A stretch of 64,000 nt of DNA from Gemmatimonadota bacterium (lineage in GTDB: Bacteria; Gemmatimonadota; Gemmatimonadetes; Longimicrobiales; Gaopeijiaceae), in NCBI GenBank assembly GCA_022571515.1, contig JACZXQ010000010.1, forward strand, positions 1 through 64,000, read 5' to 3'. The notes below the pieces were generated by a model. The model made no database searches. It saw only the letters and a program-made list of their open reading frames with translations, and was not told the DNA's origin. Made by a program: the position numbers and the translations under genes. Shown piece by piece: positions 17,906-26,173 of this stretch (its first letter is position 1; each line of letters starts with the position of its first letter).

Positions 17906-18754
17906 ATGGGTCTGCCATCAGAATCTTCACGTACTCTTCTCGGGCGCGAGCTTCGGAAGTCCGAAGAGGAGATCGATCTGGCCAAGGCGGCGCTGCTGAT
18001 CGCTCAGGAGGAGTATCCGCAGCTTCCGCTGGAGCGCTACATGGCCCGGCTCGACCTTTTGGCCGAGGAGGTCAAGGACCGCCTCGACGGAGAGACCGCG
18101 GGCCCCGTGGTGCTCCAGGAGGTGATCCACACGCTCTACGAGCGCCATGGATTCCTAGGCAACGAGGAATCGTATCACGATCCGCGAAACTCGTTCCTCA
18201 ATGACGTCTTGGATCGAAGTCTCGGCATCCCGCTGACTTTGTCGATCGTGATGCTCGAGGTGGGCTGGCGCCTTGGCCTTCCCCTGGAAGGCGTGAATTT
18301 TCCCGGCCGTTTTCTCGTGCGGTATCGGGGGGAAGAGCAGCACCTCCTGATCGATACATTCGACAAAGGCCGGCTACGGTTCGAGGACGAGGCGCAGGAG
18401 GTGTTGGACAAGGTCTATGGTGGCCTGGTGCGCACGCAGGCCGATTTTCTGGAGGCCGCCACCAAACGTGACATGATTCTGAGGATGCTCATCAACCTCA
18501 AGAACCTCTATCTCAACGTGAAGGACGATCTGCGAACGCTAGCCGTGGTAGAACGGGTGCTGCTCATCGATCCCAACATGGGCGGGGAACTGCGCGACCG
18601 AGGAATGATCCTGGCTCGGATCGGCCGCAAAGGCGAGGCCGTGGAGCAGTTCAAGGCGTATTTGGACTTCTCACCGGGCGCGGAGGATGTGGCCTCCGTG
18701 CGTGGCATGATCGAGGACCTCGAGCGCGAACTCCCACCCGGCGCCGAACGGTGA
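17906..18754 (+). CDS. SirB1-family protein (transglutaminase-like fold plus TPR region)
   Basis: 282 aa, cytoplasmic, no signal peptide. The N-terminal two thirds match the SirB1/transglutaminase-like domain: NSFLNDVLDRSLGIPLTLSIVMLEV, GVNFPGRFLVRY and LIDTFDKG are family landmarks. The last about 70 residues form TPR-like helices (LAVVERVLLIDP...RDRGMILARIGRKGEAVEQF). The biochemical role of the family is poorly defined. It is divergent from selD and followed 9 bp later by the ygfZ-like gene. Confidence 0.85.
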   Translation: MGLPSESSRTLLGRELRKSEEEIDLAKAALLIAQEEYPQLPLERYMARLDLLAEEVKDRLDGETAGPVVLQEVIHTLYERHGFLGNEESYHDPRNSFLNDVLDRSLGIPLTLSIVMLEVGWRLGLPLEGVNFPGRFLVRYRGEEQHLLIDTFDKGRLRFEDEAQEVLDKVYGGLVRTQADFLEAATKRDMILRMLINLKNLYLNVKDDLRTLAVVERVLLIDPNMGGELRDRGMILARIGRKGEAVEQFKAYLDFSPGAEDVASVRGMIEDLERELPPGAER

Positions 18755-18763
18755 GGCCGAACC

Positions 18764-19885
18764 GTGCGTGACGTCCACGAAGCCGCCGGAGCGGTCTTCG
18801 GGAGCGTGGCCGGCGTCGAGCTGCCGAGGCATTACGGCGATCCGTCCGGCGAGTACCGCACGGCCGCAGAAGCGGTTGGCCTGGTGGATCGATCGCACCG
18901 GGGTCGCCTCATCGTATCCGGTAAGGCGCCGATTCAGATGCTCAACGGTGTCCTCACGGGGCGAATGCCGGCCGAGCGAGAGGAGCGTGACGGCGGGGTG
19001 GTGTTCGGACGCGCGGAATACTCCGCCGTGCTCACGGCAAAGGGACGCATGGTCACCGACCTGAGAGCGTTTCACACGGGGACGTCAGAGGAAGAACGTG
19101 TGCTCCTCGACGTGCCGGCTGCAGGTCGCGAGGCCTTGATCGGGCATCTCGCGAAATTTGTGCCGCCCCGGCTCGCTACGACGGAGGATGTAACGCGGAG
19201 CACGGGTATGCTCACCCTGGTCGGCCCTGGTTCGACAGCCATCATCGTCGAACTCGGCTTGGTCGACGGGGCGACGGCGGACGATCTGGAAGGGCTGGGT
19301 GAGGACGAGGCGATCTCGGCGCCGGGCTCTGATGCGGTGCGCGTCGTACGCACGGAGGTAGTGCGAGGCACGGCATATGACGTGTTCGCGGAGGGGGAGG
19401 CGGTCCGGACGCTCTGGGAGCGAGCCGTGGCGGCCGGAGCCACGCCGGTCGGCCAGGGCGTTTGGCAGACGCTGCGCGTCGAGGCTGGCCGGCCGGCGTA
19501 CGGACAAGACATGGACGAGACGACGATCCCGTACGAGGCGGGGATCGTGGAGCGGGCGGTGGACCACACCAAGGGCTGCTATACGGGGCAGGAGGTCATC
19601 GTGCGGATCCGCGATCGGGGGCATGTGAACCGACTGCTGCGTGGCCTGCTCCTAGGCGACGTACCCACGCCGGCGGTGGGTGTCGAGTTGTTCCAGGGCG
19701 ACGACGAAAAAACGGTGGGTCGGATTACCAGCGCGGTGAGTTCGCCCTACTTCGGTGAAGCAATTGCCCTAGCCTACGTTCGCCGGGCGGTGGAGCCCCG
19801 GACCTCGGTGCGGGTCGGCGTGGACGGCCCGAGCGCCGAAGTACGCGAGTTGACTCAGGGAGAGTGGGCACCCAGGACGCTCTAG
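18764..19885 (+). CDS. ygfZ: YgfZ/GcvT-like folate-binding protein (Fe-S cluster maintenance)
   Basis: 373 aa with a GTG start at 18764. It has the aminomethyltransferase (GcvT) fold and the diagnostic YgfZ signature KGCYTGQE near residue 270, whose Cys is required in E. coli YgfZ. YgfZ uses a folate to support a subset of Fe-S enzymes, such as MiaB. The N-terminal part (AAEAVGLVDRSHRGRLIVSG) is the shared GcvT/YgfZ folate-domain start. It is not the glycine-cleavage T protein, because the KGC signature replaces the T-protein C-terminus. It ends 7 bp from the convergent arsC stop. Confidence 0.88.
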   Translation: MRDVHEAAGAVFGSVAGVELPRHYGDPSGEYRTAAEAVGLVDRSHRGRLIVSGKAPIQMLNGVLTGRMPAEREERDGGVVFGRAEYSAVLTAKGRMVTDLRAFHTGTSEEERVLLDVPAAGREALIGHLAKFVPPRLATTEDVTRSTGMLTLVGPGSTAIIVELGLVDGATADDLEGLGEDEAISAPGSDAVRVVRTEVVRGTAYDVFAEGEAVRTLWERAVAAGATPVGQGVWQTLRVEAGRPAYGQDMDETTIPYEAGIVERAVDHTKGCYTGQEVIVRIRDRGHVNRLLRGLLLGDVPTPAVGVELFQGDDEKTVGRITSAVSSPYFGEAIALAYVRRAVEPRTSVRVGVDGPSAEVRELTQGEWAPRTL

Positions 19886-19892
19886 AGCGGTT

Positions 19893-20288
19893 CTAACCCG
19901 CCTCGATCCGCGCGATCAGCTGTTTGACCCTCCGCTCGATCTCATCGCGGACTTCGTTGAACGCCTCGGGTGGCATGGCCTTCGGGTCGGGCAACGCCCA
20001 GTCCTCTTTTTGTTCGGCGGCGATGTAGGGGCAATCATCGCCGCAGCCCATCGTTATGACGAAGTCGTACGGCCCTTCCGGGACCTCGTCCAAACCCTTC
20101 GACCGGTGCGTGGTGAGGTCGTAGGACAGCTCGGCCATGGCCCGTATAGCCATTGGGTTCACGGCTTCCGACGGTGACGAACCGGCGCTGAAAGGTTCGA
20201 GAAGGTCCATGCCGTGGAGTCTTGTGAACGCCTCGGCCATCTGGCTTCGGTTGGAGTTCTCGGTGCATACGTATAAAACGTTCTTCAT
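19893..20288 (-). CDS. arsC: Arsenate reductase ArsC, thioredoxin-coupled LMW-phosphatase type
   Basis: 131 aa from the ATG at 20288; the open frame extends to 20420 but the added 44 residues precede the natural start of the fold. The P-loop CTENSNRSQMAE supplies the nucleophilic Cys (CX5R), and MGCGDDCP carries the two further Cys that relay the disulfide to thioredoxin. The enzyme reduces arsenate to arsenite in the cytoplasm; an LMW-PTP-like phosphatase role is a weaker alternative. No ArsR or arsenite pump lies next to it in this window, so it is a solitary ars gene. Confidence 0.88.
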   Translation of the reverse strand: MKNVLYVCTENSNRSQMAEAFTRLHGMDLLEPFSAGSSPSEAVNPMAIRAMAELSYDLTTHRSKGLDEVPEGPYDFVITMGCGDDCPYIAAEQKEDWALPDPKAMPPEAFNEVRDEIERRVKQLIARIEAG

Positions 20289-20660
20289 CGTACGTATTGC
20301 CCGCTTGGGGTCGGTGCGTGCTTCGCACGCGAATCCTCGCGCTTCCGGCTGGGTCGGGCAACGTCCCCGATGCATCGGGTGTCGGGTTCCAATCCTCGCG
20401 ACCCTTTCGGGCCCTGGCACGGTATACCCACAGAGCCTCCCCTTTTCCCGTCCAGCGGATCGGATCGGATCGTGGCCGCGGCGAGATTCGGCTCGCAGGG
20501 GGAATCCAGGGGGCTGGGAGGCAAGGCACGTAGCGGCTATCTTTTTCTGCTTTGCTCATGACGTGTGTTCGGTTTCAGGGCCTCGGACCCTCGCCTGGCT
20601 TTCATGGCGACGACCCGGTCCCGGCCGTTCTCTTGTATGACGATCGAAGGGAGCTTCTGG
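20289..20660. other. 372-bp intergenic region without a convincing gene
   Basis: Lies between the divergent arsC and ompH-like genes, so it should hold both promoters. I see no conserved protein in any frame. It contains a perfect 14-bp palindrome CCCGATGCATCGGG near 20368-20381 and a T-arm-like GGTTCCAATCC just after it, but the stems needed for a tRNA do not form. Confidence 0.5.
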
Positions 20661-21215
20661 ATGGTTTGGGGCAGCATAAATACTGGCAGGATCCGTGCAC
20701 TCGGCCTGTTCGCGCTGGCGCTGTCGGTTTCCGCGACTCCGGCGCTGGCTCAGACCGCACCTGTGACGGTCGGCGTCTTCGACGCCGATCGCATCCTAGC
20801 CGAGTCTGTGGCCGGGAGGCAGGCGCTTGCGCTCTTCTCCCAACTGCGTGACCAAAGGAGCGGGGAGGTCCAGGCGCAGCAGATCGAGTTCAACACGCTG
20901 CGCCAGCAGGGGCTGCAGGCCATGCCAGGCAGCCCAGAGGCGGTCTCCATCCAGCGTCAAGTGGAGGACAAGAGCCTTCAGCTCCAGCGCCTCAACGAGG
21001 ACGTGCAGAATGAGTTAGGTGCCCGTCAGGCTGCGCTCACCGAGGAGATCACCCGGAAGATCGCCGCCATCATCGAGGAAATCGGTGCAGAGCGAGGCTT
21101 CACGGTGATCTTCAACCACGTACAGAGCGGACTGGCCTTTTGGGATCCCGCCGTGGATCTCACGGATGAGATCATCGCTCGCCTCGACGCCCCGGCGGGC
21201 GGAGGCGAGCGTTGA
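20661..21215 (+). CDS. OmpH/Skp-family periplasmic chaperone
   Basis: 184 aa. The start at 20661 is chosen because AGGGAG lies about eight bases upstream and it begins the signal peptide (ALGLFALALSVSATPALAQ). In-frame starts at 20565 and 20637 would add uncharged leader sequence. After cleavage comes VTVGVFDADRILAES, typical of the OmpH family, then a long amphipathic coiled-coil (about 60-140) rich in Gln, Glu and Arg, and a C-terminal beta segment FTVIFNHVQSG. The family holds unfolded outer-membrane proteins in the periplasm. No bamA, lpxD or fabZ neighbours are present. Confidence 0.85.
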   Translation: MVWGSINTGRIRALGLFALALSVSATPALAQTAPVTVGVFDADRILAESVAGRQALALFSQLRDQRSGEVQAQQIEFNTLRQQGLQAMPGSPEAVSIQRQVEDKSLQLQRLNEDVQNELGARQAALTEEITRKIAAIIEEIGAERGFTVIFNHVQSGLAFWDPAVDLTDEIIARLDAPAGGGER

Positions 21216-21239
21216 CCGGCTGACCGCAGGTCTGCCGCT

Positions 21240-21797
21240 CTATACGGGGTCTCGGCCGAAACCCCGACGCATGAATCGGCGGTTTCGCTGGAGTGATCCA
21301 GGCCGCCGGAATCGGGCGCCGGAGGATCCGCCCCTGCCACCACGGAAGCGAGCCCGGCCCACTCCGCGGCCGGACTGTCCTCCACCACGAGCGCTGCGGC
21401 GCCGGGCGCGGGTCACCTTGTCGAGTTGTTGCTCGGTCAACACTTCGCGAACACGGTTCTGTTGAGCCTCGACAAACTGGCGCGTGGCCTCTGCGGTGCC
21501 CCGGACCTCTTCCCGGATGAAATCCCGGGTGATCTCATCGCCCCTGAGTTGAGAGCGTAGCTCCCGCAACCGGTCCTCTCCTTGGCGCCGCCGCTGGATG
21601 GCGTCTTCCTGTAAGGCTTCCAGGGCCGTCATCTGCTCGGCGGACAGTTCGAGGCGTTCGTAACTCCGAAGAACCTGCTCGGCCGAGAGGGTCCGCGCGG
21701 TCCGGGCACGCGCCCCTGGACGCCGCTGTGCGTCCGCCTGTGTGGCCGTCAGCAGCAAGGCGGTGAGAACGGCGCCGCATCGATTCAGACATCTCAT
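21240..21797 (-). CDS. Exported Spy/CpxP-like protein with Arg/Gly-rich tail
   Basis: 185 aa from the ATG at 21797, which begins a signal peptide (LTALLLTATQADAQ). A helical central region (about 35-125) carries LELSAEQMTALEALQ and LTEQQLDKV, two LTxxQ-like motifs as in Spy/CpxP periplasmic chaperones and heavy-metal-resistance proteins. The last about 55 residues are dominated by Arg and Gly with repeated RGG-type groups and no acidic residues until the end. The tail would be strongly basic and disordered in the periplasm. Convergent with the ompH-like gene. Function beyond the LTxxQ resemblance is not assigned. Confidence 0.7.
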   Translation of the reverse strand: MRCLNRCGAVLTALLLTATQADAQRRPGARARTARTLSAEQVLRSYERLELSAEQMTALEALQEDAIQRRRQGEDRLRELRSQLRGDEITRDFIREEVRGTAEATRQFVEAQQNRVREVLTEQQLDKVTRARRRSARGGGQSGRGVGRARFRGGRGGSSGARFRRPGSLQRNRRFMRRGFGRDPV

Positions 21798-22110
21798 GTC
21801 ACTGCTCCAAGCTTCGAATGAACTCGTCCTGTAAGACTCGTCGAGGGGTGAATTTGTTAGCTCGCGAATTGCGAATGAGAATGATTGGTGATAAGACAGG
21901 CCTGCGTGTTGCACAATGTTACAGGGGGGAAAAGGGACCCTACGGTTGCCTGGCTTCGTGTGCCATCCTTGACACACATACGTTTCCGGTGTGGAGTTGG
22001 AGGCGGGATATCCGCCGGCAGCGGCTCCCATGATGTATGTGTAAGCACCGTGTGTGCATGATGTTGCCCCCGTCGGGCTGGCTCCCCTCTGGAGGAGAGA
22101 TCACTCGTCC
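21798..22110. other. 313-bp divergent intergenic region with a weak Fur-box-like site
   Basis: Between the Spy-like gene and the PAS-GGDEF-EAL gene, and visibly richer in A/T than the surrounding genes. The segment TGAGAATGATT at 21876-21886 partly matches the Fur-box repeat but its other half is poor. GGAGGAGAGA at 22091-22100 is the ribosome-binding site of the downstream gene. No gene seen. Confidence 0.35.
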
Positions 22111-24693
22111 ATGTCCTCAGTAGTCGTGTTCGCAGCGATGGCCTTCACAGCCACTGCGGCGTGGGCAATCATACTGAGCGTCCGCTACCGCCGGCTCGAC
22201 AAACGGCTCGAGCTACGCCGCGAGCACATCGGCGAGCTTCTCGAGGGCTCCGCGGACGCCGTGGTCCTCATTGATCGGGAAGGCCTGGTGAAGTGGGGAA
22301 GCGACGCCTTTTCCGAGCTGTTCGGCTATAGCCGCAGTGAGATCGAGGGAGTTCACATCGACGAACTCATCACACCGCCTCGAGAGATGACCGAGGCCCG
22401 AGCCGCAACGGCCAGGCTGATCAGCGGTGAGGCGGTGCGCATGGAGTCGATGCGCCGCCGCAAGGACGGCGTTCTGTTGTCCGTGTTCATCATCAGCTCA
22501 CCGATAACGTTCAGCGATGGTGACGCTGTGGCCTTCGTGATCTACCGCGATATCACGCGCCAGCTACGCATGGAGACCGCGTTTCTGCGTCTCGAGAAGG
22601 CTGTGGAAACCATGCAGATCGGTGTGACCGTCACGGATCTCGACGGGCGTATCGTCTACTGCAACCCTGCCGACGCCGCCATGCATGGCTACTCCTCCGA
22701 TGAGCTCATCGGCCAGCACGCTCGGATCTTCGCGTTGGGACCTGGAGAAGGAGTTGTCCCCAAAGGTCGGCGCGGCACGGGCATGACGGTCAACGAGCTG
22801 CACGGCATGTCGACCTGGCGGCGTGAGGGGGTCAACATACGCAAGGACGGATCCGAGTTTCCGGTCCACCTCATGTCGGACGTGGTGACAGACCCCGATG
22901 GGAACCCGATCGGCATGGTGACCACGTGTGAGGACATCACGGTCCGAAGACTGGCCGAGCAGGACCTGCAGGAGAGCGAGGCGCGATACGCTCTGGCCAT
23001 TCAAGGCGGCAATGACGGGCTCTGGGATTGGAACCTGGAGACCGACAAGGTGCATTATTCGCAGGACTGGGCGAGATACCTGGGCTATGGGCCGTACGAC
23101 CTCAGTGACTCTCCTGATGAGTGGCTCACGCGTATCCACGAGGAGGACATCGAGCGGGTGAAGGAGGAGCTCGCCCTTCATCGGAGGGGCGGATCGCCGC
23201 GATTCCATAGCGAGCACAGGCTACGACACAAAGACGGCTCGTACAGGTGGATCGTCGCTCGTGGCATCGCCGAAAGGGACGAGCGCGATCGAGCGGTCCG
23301 GATGGTCGGCTCGATCACGGACTTCACGGAGCGCAAGAGCGTCGAGGCCCAGCTCACCAAGGACGCGCTCTACGACTCGCTCACCGGGTTGCCCAACAGG
23401 GCGTTCTTCATGGAGTTGCTCGACCGGAGCTTCAACCTGATGAAGCGCAGGGCGAAGCACACCGACACATACCAGTTCGCGATACTGTTCGTCGATCTCG
23501 ACCGATTCAAGGTCATCAACGACACGCTGGGCCACGCAGCAGGGGACGAGTTGTTGGTCGAGCTGAGCAAGCGGTTTCTTGCCGCCGTCCGGCCTGGCGA
23601 TGTGGTCGCTCGGATCGGTGGCGACGAGTTCTGCATTCTGCTCGACGGCATCAAGGACAGCCGCGACTCGACGCGCGTCTCCGAGCGTATTCTCGATGCG
23701 CTACGCGACCCTGTCGATCTCGAGGGCAGGGAGATCTTTCCTGCGGTGAGCATTGGGATCGCCGTGAGCGAACCCGGCTTGACCGACCCCGACCAACTCA
23801 TACGCAATGCGGATGCGGCCATGTACCGGGTGAAGGAGAGCGGATCCGGCCGCTATGAGGTCTTCGACCGGCGAATTCACGAGCGGGCGGTGATGTTGCT
23901 GAAGGTCGAGGCAGATCTGAAGACGGCGCTCCACTCGAACCAACTTCGATTGGACTACCAACCCATCGTGTCGTTGAGCGACGGGCGCATCCGGGGGTTC
24001 GAGGCGCTAATCCGCTGGGATCATCCCGAGCAGGGGCTCGTATCGCCTGAGCTCTTCGTGCCGCTCGCCGAGGAGACCGGCCTGATCGTACCCATGGGGT
24101 GGTGGGTCATTCGCGAGGCGACTTCCCAGATGGCGGAGTGGGTCAGTCGCTTCCCCGAGCTGGCCGACGCGTCCATGAACGTCAATCTCGCGCACAAGCA
24201 GATCCAGCAGCCCGATCTCGTGGATCGTATCACAAGTACGCTACGGGATGCTGGACTCGACCCGGAACGGCTGACTCTCGAGATCTCCGAAGTAGCGCTC
24301 CTGGAGGACCCGGCCCACAACGTGCGGGTGGTACACCGACTTCGAGATCTTGGTGTTGAGGTGGAGATCGACGACTTCGGAACCGGGTACTCTTCGTTGA
24401 GTTACCTGAGTGATTTCCGTGTCTCATCCGTGAAGATCGACCGCACCTTCATCGACAAGCTGGGGGTGAAGGGAACCGAATCGGCCGTCGTCGAGGCGGT
24501 CATTACGCTGGCACGGGGCCTGGGCCTGAGGGTCTGTGCAGAGGGCGTGGAGACCGATGAGCAGTCGACGCTCCTCAAAGAACTTCAATGCGACCAAGGC
24601 CAAGGGTTTTTCTACTCGCATCCCTTGAGTGCCGAGAAGGTGGTCGCCCTGCTCGAGGCGCAAGACGTCGAGATCGAGCGCGCCAGCGGTTGA
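22111..24693 (+). CDS. Membrane-anchored PAS-PAS-PAS-GGDEF-EAL cyclic-di-GMP protein
   Basis: 860 aa from the ATG at 22111, preceded by GGAGGAGAGA. One N-terminal membrane helix (about 4-25) is followed by three PAS domains (about 40-150, 165-290, 305-420), then GGDEF (about 430-590) and EAL (about 605-855). The cyclase site is canonical (ARIGGDEF) with an inhibitory RxxD site (RPGD) five residues before it. The EAL part keeps FEALIRW, LEISE, DDFGTGYSSL and KIDRTFID, so both cyclase and phosphodiesterase activity are possible. Sensory input through PAS should set the balance. Monocistronic as far as can be seen. Confidence 0.93.
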   Translation: MSSVVVFAAMAFTATAAWAIILSVRYRRLDKRLELRREHIGELLEGSADAVVLIDREGLVKWGSDAFSELFGYSRSEIEGVHIDELITPPREMTEARAATARLISGEAVRMESMRRRKDGVLLSVFIISSPITFSDGDAVAFVIYRDITRQLRMETAFLRLEKAVETMQIGVTVTDLDGRIVYCNPADAAMHGYSSDELIGQHARIFALGPGEGVVPKGRRGTGMTVNELHGMSTWRREGVNIRKDGSEFPVHLMSDVVTDPDGNPIGMVTTCEDITVRRLAEQDLQESEARYALAIQGGNDGLWDWNLETDKVHYSQDWARYLGYGPYDLSDSPDEWLTRIHEEDIERVKEELALHRRGGSPRFHSEHRLRHKDGSYRWIVARGIAERDERDRAVRMVGSITDFTERKSVEAQLTKDALYDSLTGLPNRAFFMELLDRSFNLMKRRAKHTDTYQFAILFVDLDRFKVINDTLGHAAGDELLVELSKRFLAAVRPGDVVARIGGDEFCILLDGIKDSRDSTRVSERILDALRDPVDLEGREIFPAVSIGIAVSEPGLTDPDQLIRNADAAMYRVKESGSGRYEVFDRRIHERAVMLLKVEADLKTALHSNQLRLDYQPIVSLSDGRIRGFEALIRWDHPEQGLVSPELFVPLAEETGLIVPMGWWVIREATSQMAEWVSRFPELADASMNVNLAHKQIQQPDLVDRITSTLRDAGLDPERLTLEISEVALLEDPAHNVRVVHRLRDLGVEVEIDDFGTGYSSLSYLSDFRVSSVKIDRTFIDKLGVKGTESAVVEAVITLARGLGLRVCAEGVETDEQSTLLKELQCDQGQGFFYSHPLSAEKVVALLEAQDVEIERASG

Positions 24694-24746
24694 GGTTCAG
24701 TCCAGCAGTCCCCTGCCGGCCGGATTGCCTGAAGGGGAGCCCTCCG

Positions 24747-25739
24747 TCATCCTCCGGCTGAACCGGACAGGTGCTGCACGATGAGGCCGCCGTGCAGTTT
24801 GCCGTTCTCGATGAAGATCTTGTTGGCGTTGTGGCCAGCGGCCAGCACGCCCGCGATGTAGACGCCTGAGACGTTGGTCTCCATCGACGTGGGATCGTGA
24901 CTGGGAATCCCCGTTTCGGAGTCGATCCCCACACCAAGCCCCCCCAGGAACCCGGGATCCGCCTGCCAGCCTGTCATCGCGAGCACCCAGTCGTTCTTGA
25001 TCTCGACCGTCTTGCCGGTGTCGTCATCGCGGAGGACGACCGAACCCGGCAGGATCTCGGCGACTCGATGTCGCCAAAAGACTGGGATCTCGCCCTTCTC
25101 CAACCGGTTCTCGATGTCCGGTACGACCCAAGGCTTCACACCTCGGTCCAACTTGTCGGTGAAGTGCACCAGCGTAACGCGGGCGTTGCCCCGAAACGTC
25201 TCGAGCGCCGACTCGACCGCCGAATTGCCACCCCCGACGACCAGAACGTCCTGATCGAAGAACGGATACGGCTCCTTGTAGTAGTGGAGCACCTTGGGTA
25301 GATCCTCGCCTGGAACGCCCAGGTAGTTGGGCTGATGGAACGAGCCGGTGGCCATCACTACCGCCTTGGCGGCGTATCGATGCTCATCGCTATCCCGCTG
25401 GCGCGTGAGGACCGTGAAGTCCCCGGCCTCCCCCGTGATCTCGGTGACCTCCTCATACTGGTGAATATCGAGATCGTAGTGACGGACCACTCGCCGGTAG
25501 TAGGCCAACGCCTCGCGCCGGGTGGGCTTGGGCTCGGCGATAGTGAACGGAACACCTTCGATCTCCAGCTTTTCGGCGGTGCTGAAGAAGGTCATGTAGT
25601 ACGGGTAGTTGACGAGCGAGCTAGTGATGCAGCCTTCGTCGATCAGCTTGGCCGAAAGCCCTCCACTGTGGGCCGCGGCACCCACGGCGATGCCGCAGGG
25701 ACCGGCTCCCACAATGATCAGATCGAATATTTTCGTCAT
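24747..25739 (-). CDS. YpdA-family FAD/NAD(P)-dependent thiol-disulfide reductase
   Basis: 330 aa from the ATG at 25739; the open frame continues to 25895, but the first 52 residues precede the FAD-binding start. FAD Rossmann motif GAGPCGIAVG, central VVGGGNSAVESAL for NAD(P), and the C-terminal GVYIAGVLAAGHNANKIFIE typical of YpdA. In Firmicutes YpdA reduces bacillithiol disulfide. The length is that of YpdA (about 325-330). No CxxC redox pair like that of thioredoxin reductase is visible, which supports YpdA over TrxB. Substrate thiol in this organism is inferred, not shown. Confidence 0.85.
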   Translation of the reverse strand: MTKIFDLIIVGAGPCGIAVGAAAHSGGLSAKLIDEGCITSSLVNYPYYMTFFSTAEKLEIEGVPFTIAEPKPTRREALAYYRRVVRHYDLDIHQYEEVTEITGEAGDFTVLTRQRDSDEHRYAAKAVVMATGSFHQPNYLGVPGEDLPKVLHYYKEPYPFFDQDVLVVGGGNSAVESALETFRGNARVTLVHFTDKLDRGVKPWVVPDIENRLEKGEIPVFWRHRVAEILPGSVVLRDDDTGKTVEIKNDWVLAMTGWQADPGFLGGLGVGIDSETGIPSHDPTSMETNVSGVYIAGVLAAGHNANKIFIENGKLHGGLIVQHLSGSAGG

Positions 25740-25906
25740 AGGATCAACGGCGTGAAGCCCCCGTTGGTGAGTTCCGAAGCGCGATCGACCAAGGTACCAA
25801 GAGATACGTGCCTCCCCAAGGCCCGTGCGCACCGCCGCGCCTGGACTGTATCCTCCATCCGCGTCTACCTTGATCGGTCGCCGATCACGCCGCACACGGA
25901 GGCGAA

Positions 25907-26170
25907 ATGGCCATTGTCAGCGCGGAACACGAGGCTCGGCGGGCTCTCAGCCGCCTGCGCCGGGCGGTCGAGAAGGCTGATCGTGAGTTTGAAATGCTCG
26001 AGGGGGCGCTGCGCCGCGCCGAGGGTTCCGACTTTCCGGCGGAGGCCTACCGCTCCGCCCGCTCGAGCCTGGGTGACCTGGACGTGTTCATCGACGACGA
26101 GGCGGCCCGGTTGCAAGAGAAAATTCTCCACGCCGGCGGGTTGGAGCCGGGGCGCGTCCGGCGAACCTAG
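25907..26170 (+). CDS. Small coiled-coil protein of unknown function
   Basis: 87 aa, ATG at 25907 with GGAGG about four bases upstream. Mostly helical, rich in Arg, Glu and Ala in a heptad-like pattern (RRALSRLRRAVEKADREFEM). No signal peptide or known motif. It lies just 3 bp before the D-aminoacylase start and may be the first gene of that operon. I do not recognise a family. Confidence 0.55.
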   Translation: MAIVSAEHEARRALSRLRRAVEKADREFEMLEGALRRAEGSDFPAEAYRSARSSLGDLDVFIDDEAARLQEKILHAGGLEPGRVRRT

Positions 26171-26173
26171 CGC

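Noticed and set aside
20355-20415. tRNA-like segment with GGTTCCAATCC T-loop
   Set aside because: The T stem does not pair, there is no D arm or 7-bp acceptor stem of proper spacing, and the central hairpin is a plain palindrome without an anticodon loop.
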